Positions 25,672 to 34,611 of a stretch of DNA of 64,000 nt are shown in pieces. The position numbers were made by a program, and so were the translations under genes. Within the stretch, counting starts at the first letter, position 1. Each line of letters starts with the position of its first letter. This DNA comes from NORP309 sp964352735. Lineage in GTDB: Bacteria; Pseudomonadota; Gammaproteobacteria; Xanthomonadales; Marinicellaceae. The notes below the pieces were generated by a model. It saw only the letters and a program-made list of their open reading frames with translations. It searched no databases and was not told the origin of the DNA. The DNA is taken from assembly GCA_964352735.1 (NCBI GenBank), contig CAYGTC010000007.1:1-64000 (forward strand), written 5' to 3'.

Positions 25672-27556
25672 AAATAAGCTCCTTAGATGATTGAATGCCT
25701 GCTAACTTGGCATTCCAATGTGGTTTTTGTGGCGCTGCATCGGAAATCATGCGTGCTACTTCAGCTGCTGTTTCTGGTCGATTATCAGGGTTTTTATCCA
25801 ACAATTTCAGAATTACTGTTATTAACTTTTCGGATTGTTTTGTAATCATTTTCTCTGGAAATAAAACTTTTTTAATAAGTGTATTACTTCTGGTTGTGTG
25901 CACTTTCTTAGCCAGGAAAGGGTTTTTACCTAACAAACATGTTGCAATCAATGCCCCCAAAGCAAATAAATCACTTTTCACGCTGACTGTTCCATGCTCA
26001 TATATTTCAGGGGCAATGTATCCACTTGTTCCAGTCACATGATCTTTGGTTAAAGTTTGCAATAATGCTGTTGTGCCAAAATCAGTGATTTTAATGTCGC
26101 CATTAATGCCCAATAAAATATTTTCAGGTTTGATATCTCTATGCACAAAACCAAGTTCATGTGCACTATGCAGACCTTTAGATATGGCAATGGCGATGAC
26201 TATGGTGTGTTCAATTGTTAATCTTTTATTTCTGTGTACAAAAGCATGCAAGGTTTCTCCATCAATGTATTCCATGGCAATAAAAGCAGTGGTATTAGTC
26301 GAGACCACATCAAATATGGAAACGACATTACGATGAGATATTCTGGCAGCAGTAATCGCCTCCTGAACCAACGTTTCACTCATATTCCTGCGACTACCAA
26401 ATGCACTCTTTATGGGCAATGTTTTTAAAGCCACATGTCTTTTTAACCTAGGGTCCCAACCCAAAAATACCGATCCCATACCGCCCATACCAATTTGACT
26501 GATCACTTGATAACGATCAACAAAAATCTGACTCAAGGCATTTCTATTATCTATGTGTTTACTGATGGTTTCAAAACTTTTTTCTAAAGCTGTTACCTCA
26601 CTGCCTTGCCATTGGCCTTGTTGAGTTTGTTCACCCAAGAGACTTTGGTAAGCATTAATGACTCTTCTTAATGGTTTAACCCAAGAAATATAAGCCCAAA
26701 GTATTAAAAATATCATGGCCATCAGGATAAAAATAAAAACTTTACGAGCAGTGTCAACCATTTTACTGGCTGCTGCTTCGGCAAATTTTACAGGTTGTCT
26801 AGATATGATTGACCACTCTACGTTCTTAATTGAGGCTATGGCAAATATGCTTTTTTGTCCTTCTAGTTCATAACGATTGGCAGAATCAATTATATTCCCA
26901 GATCTGAGTTGTTGAGATAAAGACTTTGGAAGAGCGAACGCACCTTGTCCTGAGTGCTTTATTAAAAGCCCATCATTTTCAATCAATGACAAACTTGCAA
27001 AGTCCCCCAATAAACTTGGATTAAGCACATCATCAATCTTTAGGGATAATAAAGCAGAGAGATACACTTGTGGTCTGGCAGTTTTTACATGAATAACCAA
27101 CTGCCTCTGATTTGTTAGAGAGACCAAAAAAATGGGTTGATCAATCTTTTTTGTGATCAGATCCTGGGCTACTTGAGAATCTACTTGGTTTTTTTTAACC
27201 AACTGAATAATATTATTTTGAGTACTGATTTCTCGCGTTACCAACCCAATCGCATTGATATTATTTTGCGCAATTAACGTTGACTTTAATAATTCTGCAG
27301 CACCTTCGGAATCTGGTTGCAAATAAATCGTCGGATTATTGCCCAAGGCTTCAAGTGTTGTGATGTATTGATCAAGCAAGTTCTCCATTCTATCTGCCGT
27401 AGCCCTAGAAACGATCATATGAGATTTTTGCGATTGATTAATGATCGCTTCTTGTGAATTGTTAATTTGGTACCATGATAACAAAAAAGGTAAAATTCCC
27501 ATTGCCAATAAAGTTAAAAATACCCAAATAATGATAGACCTATTTTTAAATTGCAC
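25616..27556 (-). CDS. Transmembrane Ser/Thr protein kinase with periplasmic sensor domain
   Basis: A Hanks-type kinase with an outside sensor. Counting from the GTG at 27556: membrane helix at about 8-28, a periplasmic Cache-like sensor of about 240 residues, a second helix at about 273-293, a short linker (HAMP-like position), then the kinase domain from about 348. Kinase motifs are complete: glycine loop GMGGMGSV (356-363), Lys378 in HVALKTL, HRDIKPEN (473-480) and DFG (492-494). GTG at 27556 is preceded by GGGGTG; a TTG at 27568 would add four residues. The first gene of a three-gene operon with two exported proteins, it probably senses envelope state and phosphorylates cytoplasmic targets, which are unknown. 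No partner phosphatase is seen. Confidence 0.88.
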   Translation of the reverse strand: MQFKNRSIIIWVFLTLLAMGILPFLLSWYQINNSQEAIINQSQKSHMIVSRATADRMENLLDQYITTLEALGNNPTIYLQPDSEGAAELLKSTLIAQNNINAIGLVTREISTQNNIIQLVKKNQVDSQVAQDLITKKIDQPIFLVSLTNQRQLVIHVKTARPQVYLSALLSLKIDDVLNPSLLGDFASLSLIENDGLLIKHSGQGAFALPKSLSQQLRSGNIIDSANRYELEGQKSIFAIASIKNVEWSIISRQPVKFAEAAASKMVDTARKVFIFILMAMIFLILWAYISWVKPLRRVINAYQSLLGEQTQQGQWQGSEVTALEKSFETISKHIDNRNALSQIFVDRYQVISQIGMGGMGSVFLGWDPRLKRHVALKTLPIKSAFGSRRNMSETLVQEAITAARISHRNVVSIFDVVSTNTTAFIAMEYIDGETLHAFVHRNKRLTIEHTIVIAIAISKGLHSAHELGFVHRDIKPENILLGINGDIKITDFGTTALLQTLTKDHVTGTSGYIAPEIYEHGTVSVKSDLFALGALIATCLLGKNPFLAKKVHTTRSNTLIKKVLFPEKMITKQSEKLITVILKLLDKNPDNRPETAAEVARMISDAAPQKPHWNAKLAGIQSSKELIYASSENTTVMSDNRNDSH

Positions 27557-27568
27557 TCTACACCCCAA

Positions 27569-27987
27569 AATTCAATGTCGACATTATAAAGAATTTTACT
27601 CAACTGAGGTATCAAATTAACGTTTCTTTACAATTTATTCAATATATTTTTTGTGACGCATATCACAAATAAAAATAAATAAATATAAGTTATTGTAATG
27701 CAATCTATTTATTGTATTTTGATTTTTACACTTAATTTAAATATCCCTAATAATCTAACCCTTGGTCATCCGTGAATTTATTTGGTGGCTATCAATCGCA
27801 TTCTGAGGAAGATCAAACTCATCAATCTCATGCAGTGCTAAACTTTCCAACGAGCACAGCGATCAAACTGAAAGTAACAAAGTAACAAAGTAACAAAGTA
27901 ACAAAGTAACATTTTATATAAAAACTCTTAAAATAGCACCCGTAATTGAAAAGAGAGTAAAAACCTGAAATAGCTCAATAAATAAAG
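27569..27987. other. Intergenic region between nlpD and the kinase operon
   Basis: AT-rich, no gene seen. It contains the octanucleotide repeat at 27871-27910 and presumably the kinase promoter. rpoS, which follows nlpD in many gammaproteobacteria, is absent and the space is too short to hold it. Confidence 0.6.
27871..27910. repeat. Five tandem copies of AAAGTAAC
   Basis: Five exact 8-base units (40 bp). Such short tandem repeats change copy number by slippage. It is about 315 bases upstream of the kinase start. Confidence 0.9.
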
Positions 27988-27993
27988 CTATTT
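27968..27993 (-). terminator. Stem-loop at the end of nlpD
   Basis: aaatagct and agctattt form an 8-bp stem overlapping the nlpD stop codon. On the minus strand it is followed by tttcaggttttt, an imperfect U-run. Weak to moderate terminator for surE-pcm-nlpD. Confidence 0.45.
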
Positions 27994-28929
27994 TTTAGGC
28001 AAATATTTCAAAGGGTTAACGGGTTGGCCATTTTTTCTGATTTCAAAATGCAGTAACGATTTACCATCATTGCCCTTACCAGATTTAGCAATATGTTGGC
28101 CTTGTTTAACTGTTTGTCCTTCTTTGACCAATCTTTGAGAATTATGTGCATAGGCACTGAGAAGATTATCGGTGTGTTTGATAATGATCAACTCTCCATA
28201 ACCTCTTAGACCGTCACCACTGTAGACCACCGTTCCATTATTGGTAGCCACTACAGTTGTGCCTTGACTGGCACTAATATCGATGCCTTTCCTAGACACA
28301 TCTGCAGCAGAAAAGGTACTGATAACACGTCCATTAAGAGGCCACACCCATTTTGAACTGGCAGGTTTGACTGGCTGAGTTACTGGTTTTTTTACAATTG
28401 GCCGTGATTGAGGCTTATTCACAGGTTTAGTCACTGGTTTTTTTGCCACTGGCTTTGTAACATTAGGCTTTTTTGAGACTTGAATAGGTTTCTTTACCGC
28501 AGGCTTTTTATTGTAGTTTTGCTTGGGTATTTTTGCTGGAGGTGTTGTTTTTCTAACAACAGTACCTATGGGTTTCGGTTTGATGCGAACAGGATGTGAT
28601 CGGGCTTGCGCTACTTGGTTCCTTTGACGGCCTTTTGATTTTTTTAATCGCAGTTTTTGCCCAGGATAAATGTTATAGGGTGACTTTATTCGATTAATGC
28701 TGGCCAATTTTTTATAATCAATGCTGTATTTAAAACCCAAAGCATAAAGCGTATCACCTTTTCTAACAACCACCTCATCAGGCACAAATCGTTTGGTCAT
28801 TCTCTTTTGATGAACCCGATTGTATTTTCGAGGCTTGACTTCCTTAACAGGTGCAGGTGAATGAGGAGAGCAAGACGTCATAAGAACAAAGCTCAATAAT
28901 ATCAAACTGTGTAAAACAGCAGACCTCAT
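27988..28929 (-). CDS. nlpD: NlpD-like lipoprotein, LysM plus degenerate LytM domain
   Basis: Envelope lipoprotein that activates the amidase AmiC during cell separation. The N-terminus has a lipobox ending in Cys20 (VLMTSC). LysM is at about 53-98 (VRKGDTLYALGFKYSID), then a Lys/Pro-rich linker with repeated KKP and KPV units (about 100-195). The C-terminal LytM (M23) fold (about 195-313) has lost metal ligands: KGIDISA lacks the usual His, and the last motif is LLHFE instead of HxHFE. So it should be a non-enzymatic activator, as is E. coli NlpD. It overlaps pcm by 4 bases in the standard surE-pcm-nlpD order. Confidence 0.9.
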   Translation of the reverse strand: MRSAVLHSLILLSFVLMTSCSPHSPAPVKEVKPRKYNRVHQKRMTKRFVPDEVVVRKGDTLYALGFKYSIDYKKLASINRIKSPYNIYPGQKLRLKKSKGRQRNQVAQARSHPVRIKPKPIGTVVRKTTPPAKIPKQNYNKKPAVKKPIQVSKKPNVTKPVAKKPVTKPVNKPQSRPIVKKPVTQPVKPASSKWVWPLNGRVISTFSAADVSRKGIDISASQGTTVVATNNGTVVYSGDGLRGYGELIIIKHTDNLLSAYAHNSQRLVKEGQTVKQGQHIAKSGKGNDGKSLLHFEIRKNGQPVNPLKYLPKK

Positions 28930-29585
28930 CCGCGTATCACACCCTCTAAAAATGGTACGAACATGACCGGTTCCAATTTATCGGTATAATAACCATTTTC
29001 AGTTTTAGTAATTTTAAACAAATTCTGTTGACGATTATCACCCACTGGCAAAATCATTACACCACCAACACACAATTGATTCATCAGTGATTCAGGGATT
29101 TTTTCAGGTGCAGCAGTAGCGATGATAACATCATATGGCGCCTCATTTGGCCACCCTTCAAATCCATCACCTGTTTTTGTTCTGACGTTCAAATAACCCA
29201 ATTTTATGAATCGCCTTCTTGCCATTCTGGTCAAATCATCAATTCTTTCAACACTGAAAACTTGTGGCACCAATTGGCCCAATATGGCCGCTTGGTAACC
29301 TGAGCCAGTACCCACTTCCAGAATCTTTTTTGGGTTTTGTTCAACAACAATTTCTGTCATTTTAGCAACCACCCATGGTTGTGAAATCGTTTGGCCATAA
29401 TTGATCGGTAAAGCCGTATCTTCATATGCTCTATGTGACATAGCCTCATCCATAAACAAATGTCTTGGTACTTTGGCCATTGCAGCCAGCACTTTTTCAT
29501 TGTTGATGCCTTTTTCTCGCAACCTTACAACCATACGATCACGAGTACGTTGTGAAGTCATGCCTATACCAATTGCTGCATTCAT
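28926..29585 (-). CDS. pcm: Protein-L-isoaspartate O-methyltransferase
   Basis: Repairs isomerised aspartate and asparagine residues using S-adenosylmethionine. The motifs are textbook: VPRHLFMDEAMSHRAYEDTALPI, TISQPWVVAKM, and the SAM-binding loop LEVGTGSGYQAAIL, followed by DGFEGWPNEAPYDVIIATAA. 219 residues fits (E. coli 208). It overlaps surE upstream and nlpD downstream by 4 bases each (ATGA). The three are a stationary-phase and damage-repair operon. Confidence 0.97.
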   Translation of the reverse strand: MNAAIGIGMTSQRTRDRMVVRLREKGINNEKVLAAMAKVPRHLFMDEAMSHRAYEDTALPINYGQTISQPWVVAKMTEIVVEQNPKKILEVGTGSGYQAAILGQLVPQVFSVERIDDLTRMARRRFIKLGYLNVRTKTGDGFEGWPNEAPYDVIIATAAPEKIPESLMNQLCVGGVMILPVGDNRQQNLFKITKTENGYYTDKLEPVMFVPFLEGVIRG

Positions 29586-30337
29586 TGAATCAAATCACTC
29601 CACTTTCTCAATGCTTCTAATGCACTGTGTTTGGTCATATCAACTTTCATGGGTGTGATCGACACGTAACCATTTTTAACCGCATGAAAATCAGTGCCTT
29701 CACCGGCATCTGCCTCAGCACCTGCAGCGCCAATCCAATAAATTTTACGCCCCCTTGGGTCTGTATCTTTGATGGCACTTTCCGCTTTATGCCTATTGCC
29801 TAGTCTGGTAATTTTTACGCCTTTAACCTGATCGATAGGAACATTCGGAAAATTGATATTTAAGATACTGTCATCAGGCAGCGCATTGGTTTTAATGTGC
29901 TTGATGATTTTCTTGATATAATGCTGAGCCGTATCAAAATATCGCGGCTGACCATGCTTTGTCGCCAATGATAATGCTAAAGCAGGCAAACCCAAATATC
30001 GCCCTTCTATGGCAGCAGCCACAGTACCAGAATACAACACATCATCACCAAGATTCGCAGCATTGTTGATTCCGGAAACAACCATATCAGGCTCTTCTGT
30101 CATAACACCAGTTAAAGCCATATGCACACAATCTGTGGGCGTCCCATTAACTGAATACCAACCATCAGACACTTGGTGTATACGAATAGGCCTATCTAAA
30201 GTCAAGGAATTACTGGCACCCGATCGATCTCGGTTCGGCGCAAAAACCGTAACTTGACCCATGTCATTCAATGTCTCAGATAACAACTTAATGCCAGTTG
30301 CAAAAACGCCATCATCATTACTGATTAAAAAGTGCAT
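29582..30337 (-). CDS. surE: 5'-nucleotidase SurE
   Basis: Metal-dependent phosphatase acting on nucleoside monophosphates and exopolyphosphate; a survival protein. The metal site is the N-terminal NDDG (residues 8-11), with FAPNRDRSGASNSLT and the SGINNAANLGDDVLYSGTVAAA block following. 251 residues is typical. It is the first gene of surE-pcm-nlpD. Its start is the ATG at 30337, which gives the usual MHFLISNDDG opening. Confidence 0.97.
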   Translation of the reverse strand: MHFLISNDDGVFATGIKLLSETLNDMGQVTVFAPNRDRSGASNSLTLDRPIRIHQVSDGWYSVNGTPTDCVHMALTGVMTEEPDMVVSGINNAANLGDDVLYSGTVAAAIEGRYLGLPALALSLATKHGQPRYFDTAQHYIKKIIKHIKTNALPDDSILNINFPNVPIDQVKGVKITRLGNRHKAESAIKDTDPRGRKIYWIGAAGAEADAGEGTDFHAVKNGYVSITPMKVDMTKHSALEALRKWSDLIQ

Positions 30338-30689
30338 AACAGATGTATTTAAAAAGGATTTATTATAGGTTACCTCTATTAATTAATCAATCAACTCAGC
30401 TCGACATTGGGCAAGCATTATCAATGTTATCGTATTCTTATTAATAACACTCACAATTAAGAAAATATCGTCAGATTTCGACACCACTGTTACCAAAAAT
30501 GGCTTACATCGATGCTGAATTAAGTCAATAAAAAATCCCTTTGCATCGCAAATGATATTAAGTAAAAGGCAATAATCGCAGTCACTATTTTTCAGTACAA
30601 ATAGTAAAATAATTTTATTTTCTTTGTTTTGTTCATTCTTTTCATTTAGTGTGTAAAATGATGGTTTATTGTCATAAATTTTTATCCCG
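30338..30689. other. Divergent intergenic region between surE and parC
   Basis: Holds the promoters for surE (minus) and parC (plus). A minus-strand open frame (30383-30724) runs into the start of parC, but it has no recognisable protein features and is likely chance. No RNA gene seen. A TAAAAT box at 30655-30660 is a possible parC -10. Confidence 0.4.
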
Positions 30690-32927
30690 ATGTCGAAAAT
30701 TCTTAATTTTGAAATCATGCCCATGGGCGAATACGCTGAAAAGGCTTATTTGGATTATTCCATGTATGTTGTTTTGGACCGCGCCTTACCTTTTGTAGGT
30801 GATGGACTTAAGCCAGTACAAAGACGCATCGTTTATGCGATGAGCGAACTGGGCTTATCCGCCAAATCAAAACACAAGAAATCTGCACGCACCATTGGAG
30901 ATGTGATTGGTAAATATCATCCACATGGAGATTCTGCCAGTTATGAAGCCATGGTATTGATGGCGCAGCCTTTTTCTTATCGTTATCCTTTGGTAGATGG
31001 TCAAGGTAACTTCGGTTCACCAGATGACCCTAAGTCATTTGCAGCCATGCGTTACACCGAATCGAGACTGACGCCCTATTCTAAAAGCCTGTTACAGGAA
31101 GTCCCTTTGGGCACCATTGATTGGCAACCCAATTTTGATGGTACTTTACAAGAACCCGTTTTTTTACCTGCGCGCTTACCGAATATTTTACTCAATGGCG
31201 GTTCAGGTATCGCCGTCGGTATGGCCACAGATATACCTCCACATAATTTACGTGAGGTTTCAGCTGCATTGTTTCATTTATTAGATCATCCCGATGCCAG
31301 CATAGAAGACTTGTGTCAGCATATACAAGGCCCTGATTATCCAACATATGCCGAAATCATTACACCCAGAAAAGACATTATTGACATTTATACTTCTGGC
31401 AAAGGCAGCATTAGAATGCGCTGCGTACATGAACGAGAGGATAAAAACATTGTCATTACAGCGCTGCCACACCAAGCCAGTCCTGCAAAAATATTAGAAC
31501 AAATTGCCACGCAGATGCGCACCAAAAAATTACCGATGGTTGAAGATTTAAGGGACGAATCAGATCATGAAAATCCTTTTAGGCTGGTGATCATAACACG
31601 CTCTAATCGCATTGACTATGATGGACTAATGAGTCATTTGTATGCAACAACCGACTTGGAAAAGTCTTTTAGAGTCAATTTAAATTTAATAGGCTTGGAT
31701 AAGCGACCTCAAGTTAAAAATCTCAAGCTCATTTTACAAGAGTGGCTAAGCTTTAGAACTGAAACCGTAAGGCGCAGATTGCAATATAGATTAGATAAGG
31801 TTGATGCCCGTTTGCATATTTTGCAAGGCTTGTTGATTGCTTATCTTGATTTAGATGAAGTGATAAGAATCATACGCGAAGAAGAACATCCTAAAGAAAC
31901 CTTAATTGCCACTTTTAAATTATCTGAAATTCAAGCCGAAGCCATTTTAGAAACAAAGCTTCGTAACCTTGCTCGCCTCGAAGAAATGAAAATCAAAACT
32001 GAGCAAATGGAATTGATGGCAGAAAAAGATGAAATCACCGGCATATTGATGTCACGTGCCAAGTTAAAAAAACTGATCAAAACTGAAATCATGGAAGACA
32101 CTGAACTGTATGGTGATGCCAGAAGAAGTATGATTGTAGATCGTGCAGCGGCTAAAGTATTTGATGAAACCAGTCTAGTACCCAATGAGCCAAACACCAT
32201 CATCATGTCAAAAGCCGGTTGGGTTCGCGCAGCAAAAGGCCATGATATTGACACCCAAAAATTAAGCTTTAAATCCGGTGATGAATATGCCCACCATGCG
32301 AGAGGACGCAGCAATCTTAATGCAGTATTCTTGACCAATAACGGTCGCAGCTTCTCTCTACTTTCGCACACCCTACCCTCCGCAAGAGGGCAAGGTGAAG
32401 CGTTAACCACGAAGTTTAAATTACCTGAGGACAGTCAATTTGTCGCGACAGTCTGCGAACAAGCCGATACCATTTTACTAATGGCAAGCTCTGCTGGTTA
32501 TGGGTTCATTACAGAAACTGAAAACCTTTATTCCAAAGTTAAAGCAGGCAAACAATGTATTTCTGTACCCAAAGGTTTTACCACCATACCACCCAAAGTT
32601 ATCAACAATATAGATGAGGACTTTATCATTTGTGTAACCAGTGCCGGATATCTTTTGGCCTTTCCCGTGCGAGAATTACCTCATTTAACCAAAGGTAAAG
32701 GCAATAAAATGATCAACATACCACCAAAGTTGCTCAAAGCTGGCGATGAAAAAATGATTGATATGATTGTGGTCAGTGAAAACCAATCCTTTTTAGTGTG
32801 GGCAGGTGCCAGATACATCAGAATAAAATGGAAAGATCTACAAAACTTTTTGGGATATCGTGCCAAACGTGGTAGCCTATTACCTAAAGGGTTTAGAAAT
32901 GTTGATCGACTGGAAAAAGAAACTTAA
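30690..32927 (+). CDS. parC: DNA topoisomerase IV subunit A
   Basis: Breakage-rejoining subunit of topoisomerase IV, which unlinks daughter chromosomes. The catalytic Tyr122 is in AAMRYTESRL, and the winged-helix region has KYHPHGDSASYEAM. Ser82 and Glu86, equivalent to E. coli Ser80 and Glu84, are the unmutated residues at quinolone-contact positions. DGLKPVQRRIVYAMSELGL identifies the N-terminus. A C-terminal blade domain follows from about residue 490. 745 residues is normal (E. coli 752). parE is not adjacent. Translation starts without a clear Shine-Dalgarno. The next gene starts inside its last codons. Confidence 0.97.
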   Translation: MSKILNFEIMPMGEYAEKAYLDYSMYVVLDRALPFVGDGLKPVQRRIVYAMSELGLSAKSKHKKSARTIGDVIGKYHPHGDSASYEAMVLMAQPFSYRYPLVDGQGNFGSPDDPKSFAAMRYTESRLTPYSKSLLQEVPLGTIDWQPNFDGTLQEPVFLPARLPNILLNGGSGIAVGMATDIPPHNLREVSAALFHLLDHPDASIEDLCQHIQGPDYPTYAEIITPRKDIIDIYTSGKGSIRMRCVHEREDKNIVITALPHQASPAKILEQIATQMRTKKLPMVEDLRDESDHENPFRLVIITRSNRIDYDGLMSHLYATTDLEKSFRVNLNLIGLDKRPQVKNLKLILQEWLSFRTETVRRRLQYRLDKVDARLHILQGLLIAYLDLDEVIRIIREEEHPKETLIATFKLSEIQAEAILETKLRNLARLEEMKIKTEQMELMAEKDEITGILMSRAKLKKLIKTEIMEDTELYGDARRSMIVDRAAAKVFDETSLVPNEPNTIIMSKAGWVRAAKGHDIDTQKLSFKSGDEYAHHARGRSNLNAVFLTNNGRSFSLLSHTLPSARGQGEALTTKFKLPEDSQFVATVCEQADTILLMASSAGYGFITETENLYSKVKAGKQCISVPKGFTTIPPKVINNIDEDFIICVTSAGYLLAFPVRELPHLTKGKGNKMINIPPKLLKAGDEKMIDMIVVSENQSFLVWAGARYIRIKWKDLQNFLGYRAKRGSLLPKGFRNVDRLEKET

Positions 32928-33741
32928 GTTCATATTGATACCGATATCAGGTCAATGTCTGGCATTGCCTGATATCCCCAGCCTACAAAATTGTCCTGAC
33001 AACATTTTTCATGCCAGTTTTCAAAATGATTCCCAACCCAGCAATGGTGCTGGTGGCGCAACAGGCAGCTTGACCAGGATCATCAATTTTCCTGGAGGAT
33101 CCAGTCTCTATTTTTTATACGTGCCTTCAACTTATGATCCTACAATACCCATCCCATTATTGATCACCTATCATGGTACAGCAGGTGCTGGCAATGCCAG
33201 CCAACAAGCACAAGCGATCAGAAATTTTTGGCTACAAACCGCAGAGGACAATAACTTTATTGTATTGGCACAAACCGGCAGCAGTGCCAATGGCTCATGG
33301 ACTGTTGGACTGGACTTTCCATTGATTAGGGATGAAATTCTGGATGAAGTTTTTGCCTTTTATAATATTGAGACAACAAGGACTTATGGTCATGGATTTT
33401 CAGCAGGCGGCCATGTCATGCACACCATGATGCTGTTTTATAATAACAATCGATTTGCCGCCTACACAGTCAGTGCTGGTGCTTTAGAACGAGATGCGAT
33501 TCAGGAAGACCCCAATGTCCCAGCCAACAACAGTGTTGTACCCGTTTATATTTCGCACGGGCAGTTTGACAATATTGTGCCCATATCATTGGCCAATGAC
33601 GATTATGCAAAATTTATACAAGCAGGTTGGCAAGACGGCAGAACGATATGGATAGATACTTTTAATGGAGGTCATACCATTGAAGCAACTTTTCCTCAAA
33701 AAAGTTGGGATCAATTGTGTCGATTTACCACAGTTGACTAA
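32899..33741 (+). CDS. Secreted alpha/beta-hydrolase esterase (PHB depolymerase/feruloyl esterase-like)
   Basis: A 280-residue exported esterase of the CE1/LpqC type. From the ATG at 32899 there is a short signal peptide (basic KKKLK, then FILIPISGQCLA). The oxyanion region is YHGTAGAG, the nucleophile is in GHGFSAGGH (G-x-S-x-G), the acid is in SHGQFDNIVP and the His in NGGHTIEA, so the triad is complete. Substrates may be polyhydroxyalkanoate or plant/algal esters; the sequence does not decide. The start lies 29 bases inside parC in another frame, so it is translated from the parC message or an internal promoter. A terminator follows at 33774. Confidence 0.82.
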   Translation: MLIDWKKKLKFILIPISGQCLALPDIPSLQNCPDNIFHASFQNDSQPSNGAGGATGSLTRIINFPGGSSLYFLYVPSTYDPTIPIPLLITYHGTAGAGNASQQAQAIRNFWLQTAEDNNFIVLAQTGSSANGSWTVGLDFPLIRDEILDEVFAFYNIETTRTYGHGFSAGGHVMHTMMLFYNNNRFAAYTVSAGALERDAIQEDPNVPANNSVVPVYISHGQFDNIVPISLANDDYAKFIQAGWQDGRTIWIDTFNGGHTIEATFPQKSWDQLCRFTTVD

Positions 33742-33773
33742 AAGACTCAGTAAGTCGATTGAAGACAAAAAAA

Positions 33774-33797
33774 CCTGAAAAATATTCAGGCTTTTTT
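33774..33797. terminator. Bidirectional terminator
   Basis: CCTGAA and TTCAGG form a 6-bp stem with a 5-base loop, flanked by an A-run and a T-run. It serves the esterase (plus) and the lamin-tail gene (minus), which converge here. Confidence 0.75.
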
Positions 33798-33813
33798 ATT
33801 AGGATTATGGTGT

Positions 33814-34437
33814 TTATTCAACAGAAAAATTCATCAATTCCACTGGCAATAAACCCAGCGTTTTGACACCCAAATCATCAAACGTGTCTTGTGGGAATGA
33901 AGACCATTCAATTGAAGGATCATAGGGATCATTGACATTGGTATCGCCGCCACAGGTTAATGCATTTCTTCTCAACGTTTCATTTTGCGTGCCTACACCA
34001 CCAGCATTCCACTCTGAGCCTGGGTCACCCAGTAGATCTCCTATACTGTCTATTGTAAGCGCACCATTGCGCAATTCAATGGTATCATCTCCATTAAAAG
34101 TCATGACAGTTGACGAGGTTAGCTGATCTGCCAAAGCAAGGAGAGAGGCATTTGCTGAATTGTTGGCAACAACAAATACATCGTTATCTGCTATCGAGCC
34201 ACTGAGTGAAAGAGAAGACGCACCACCAGTACCGCCATTAGTGTTTCTGATCAATGTGTAACTGGTCAAATCAACAAGTGCACCTGTTCCATTGTAAATT
34301 TCTATGGCTTTATTGTTACCACTGCCCTCAACATACTCAGAAATGATTAAATCCTCCTGTAAAAGAGGACACCCACCTGCTGCGACAGTAAATGATGAGA
34401 TCAATGCAAAACCAGTAACCAATATTTTGTGTGTCAT
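33814..34437 (-). CDS. Secreted lamin-tail domain protein with LPVEL tail (1)
   Basis: A 207-residue exported protein. The signal peptide (about 1-20) is followed by a lamin-tail domain (LTD): DLIISEYVEGSGNNKAIEIYNG, VDLTSYTLIRNTNG and FVVANNSANA are its usual strands. LTDs are Ig-like folds found on secreted nucleases and surface proteins. The chain ends abruptly with LPVELMNFSVE, nearly identical to the tail of the next gene. No catalytic residues are seen. It is a single gene between terminators. The tail could be a sorting signal or the first strand of a lost domain. Confidence 0.82.
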   Translation of the reverse strand: MTHKILVTGFALISSFTVAAGGCPLLQEDLIISEYVEGSGNNKAIEIYNGTGALVDLTSYTLIRNTNGGTGGASSLSLSGSIADNDVFVVANNSANASLLALADQLTSSTVMTFNGDDTIELRNGALTIDSIGDLLGDPGSEWNAGGVGTQNETLRRNALTCGGDTNVNDPYDPSIEWSSFPQDTFDDLGVKTLGLLPVELMNFSVE

Positions 34438-34561
34438 AGAAGTATTTCCTTTAAGTTAAGCCTCATGGATATTATCAAAATAGTAAGCTTTTCACAATAT
34501 GTGCTTTGAAACAAGCTTGGAAAACACCATAGGAAAGCCATTGAATACAGGCAATAAAAAA

Positions 34562-34585
34562 CCTGAGAAAATCTCAGGCTTTTAT
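34562..34585 (-). terminator. Terminator of the second lamin-tail gene
   Basis: CCTGAG and CTCAGG form a stem around AAAAT; the minus strand continues with a run of six Ts. It closely resembles the terminator at 33774, in keeping with related gene units. Confidence 0.75.
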
Positions 34586-34611
34586 TTTAAAAGTGAATTG
34601 ACAGAAAATAA

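Noticed and set aside
27871..27910. CRISPR-like repeat
   Set aside because: Units are 8 bases with no spacers and no cas genes; it is a simple tandem repeat.
30383..30724. 113-codon open frame on the minus strand between surE and parC
   Set aside because: It overlaps the parC start, has no recognisable domain, and its composition is that of AT-rich intergenic DNA.
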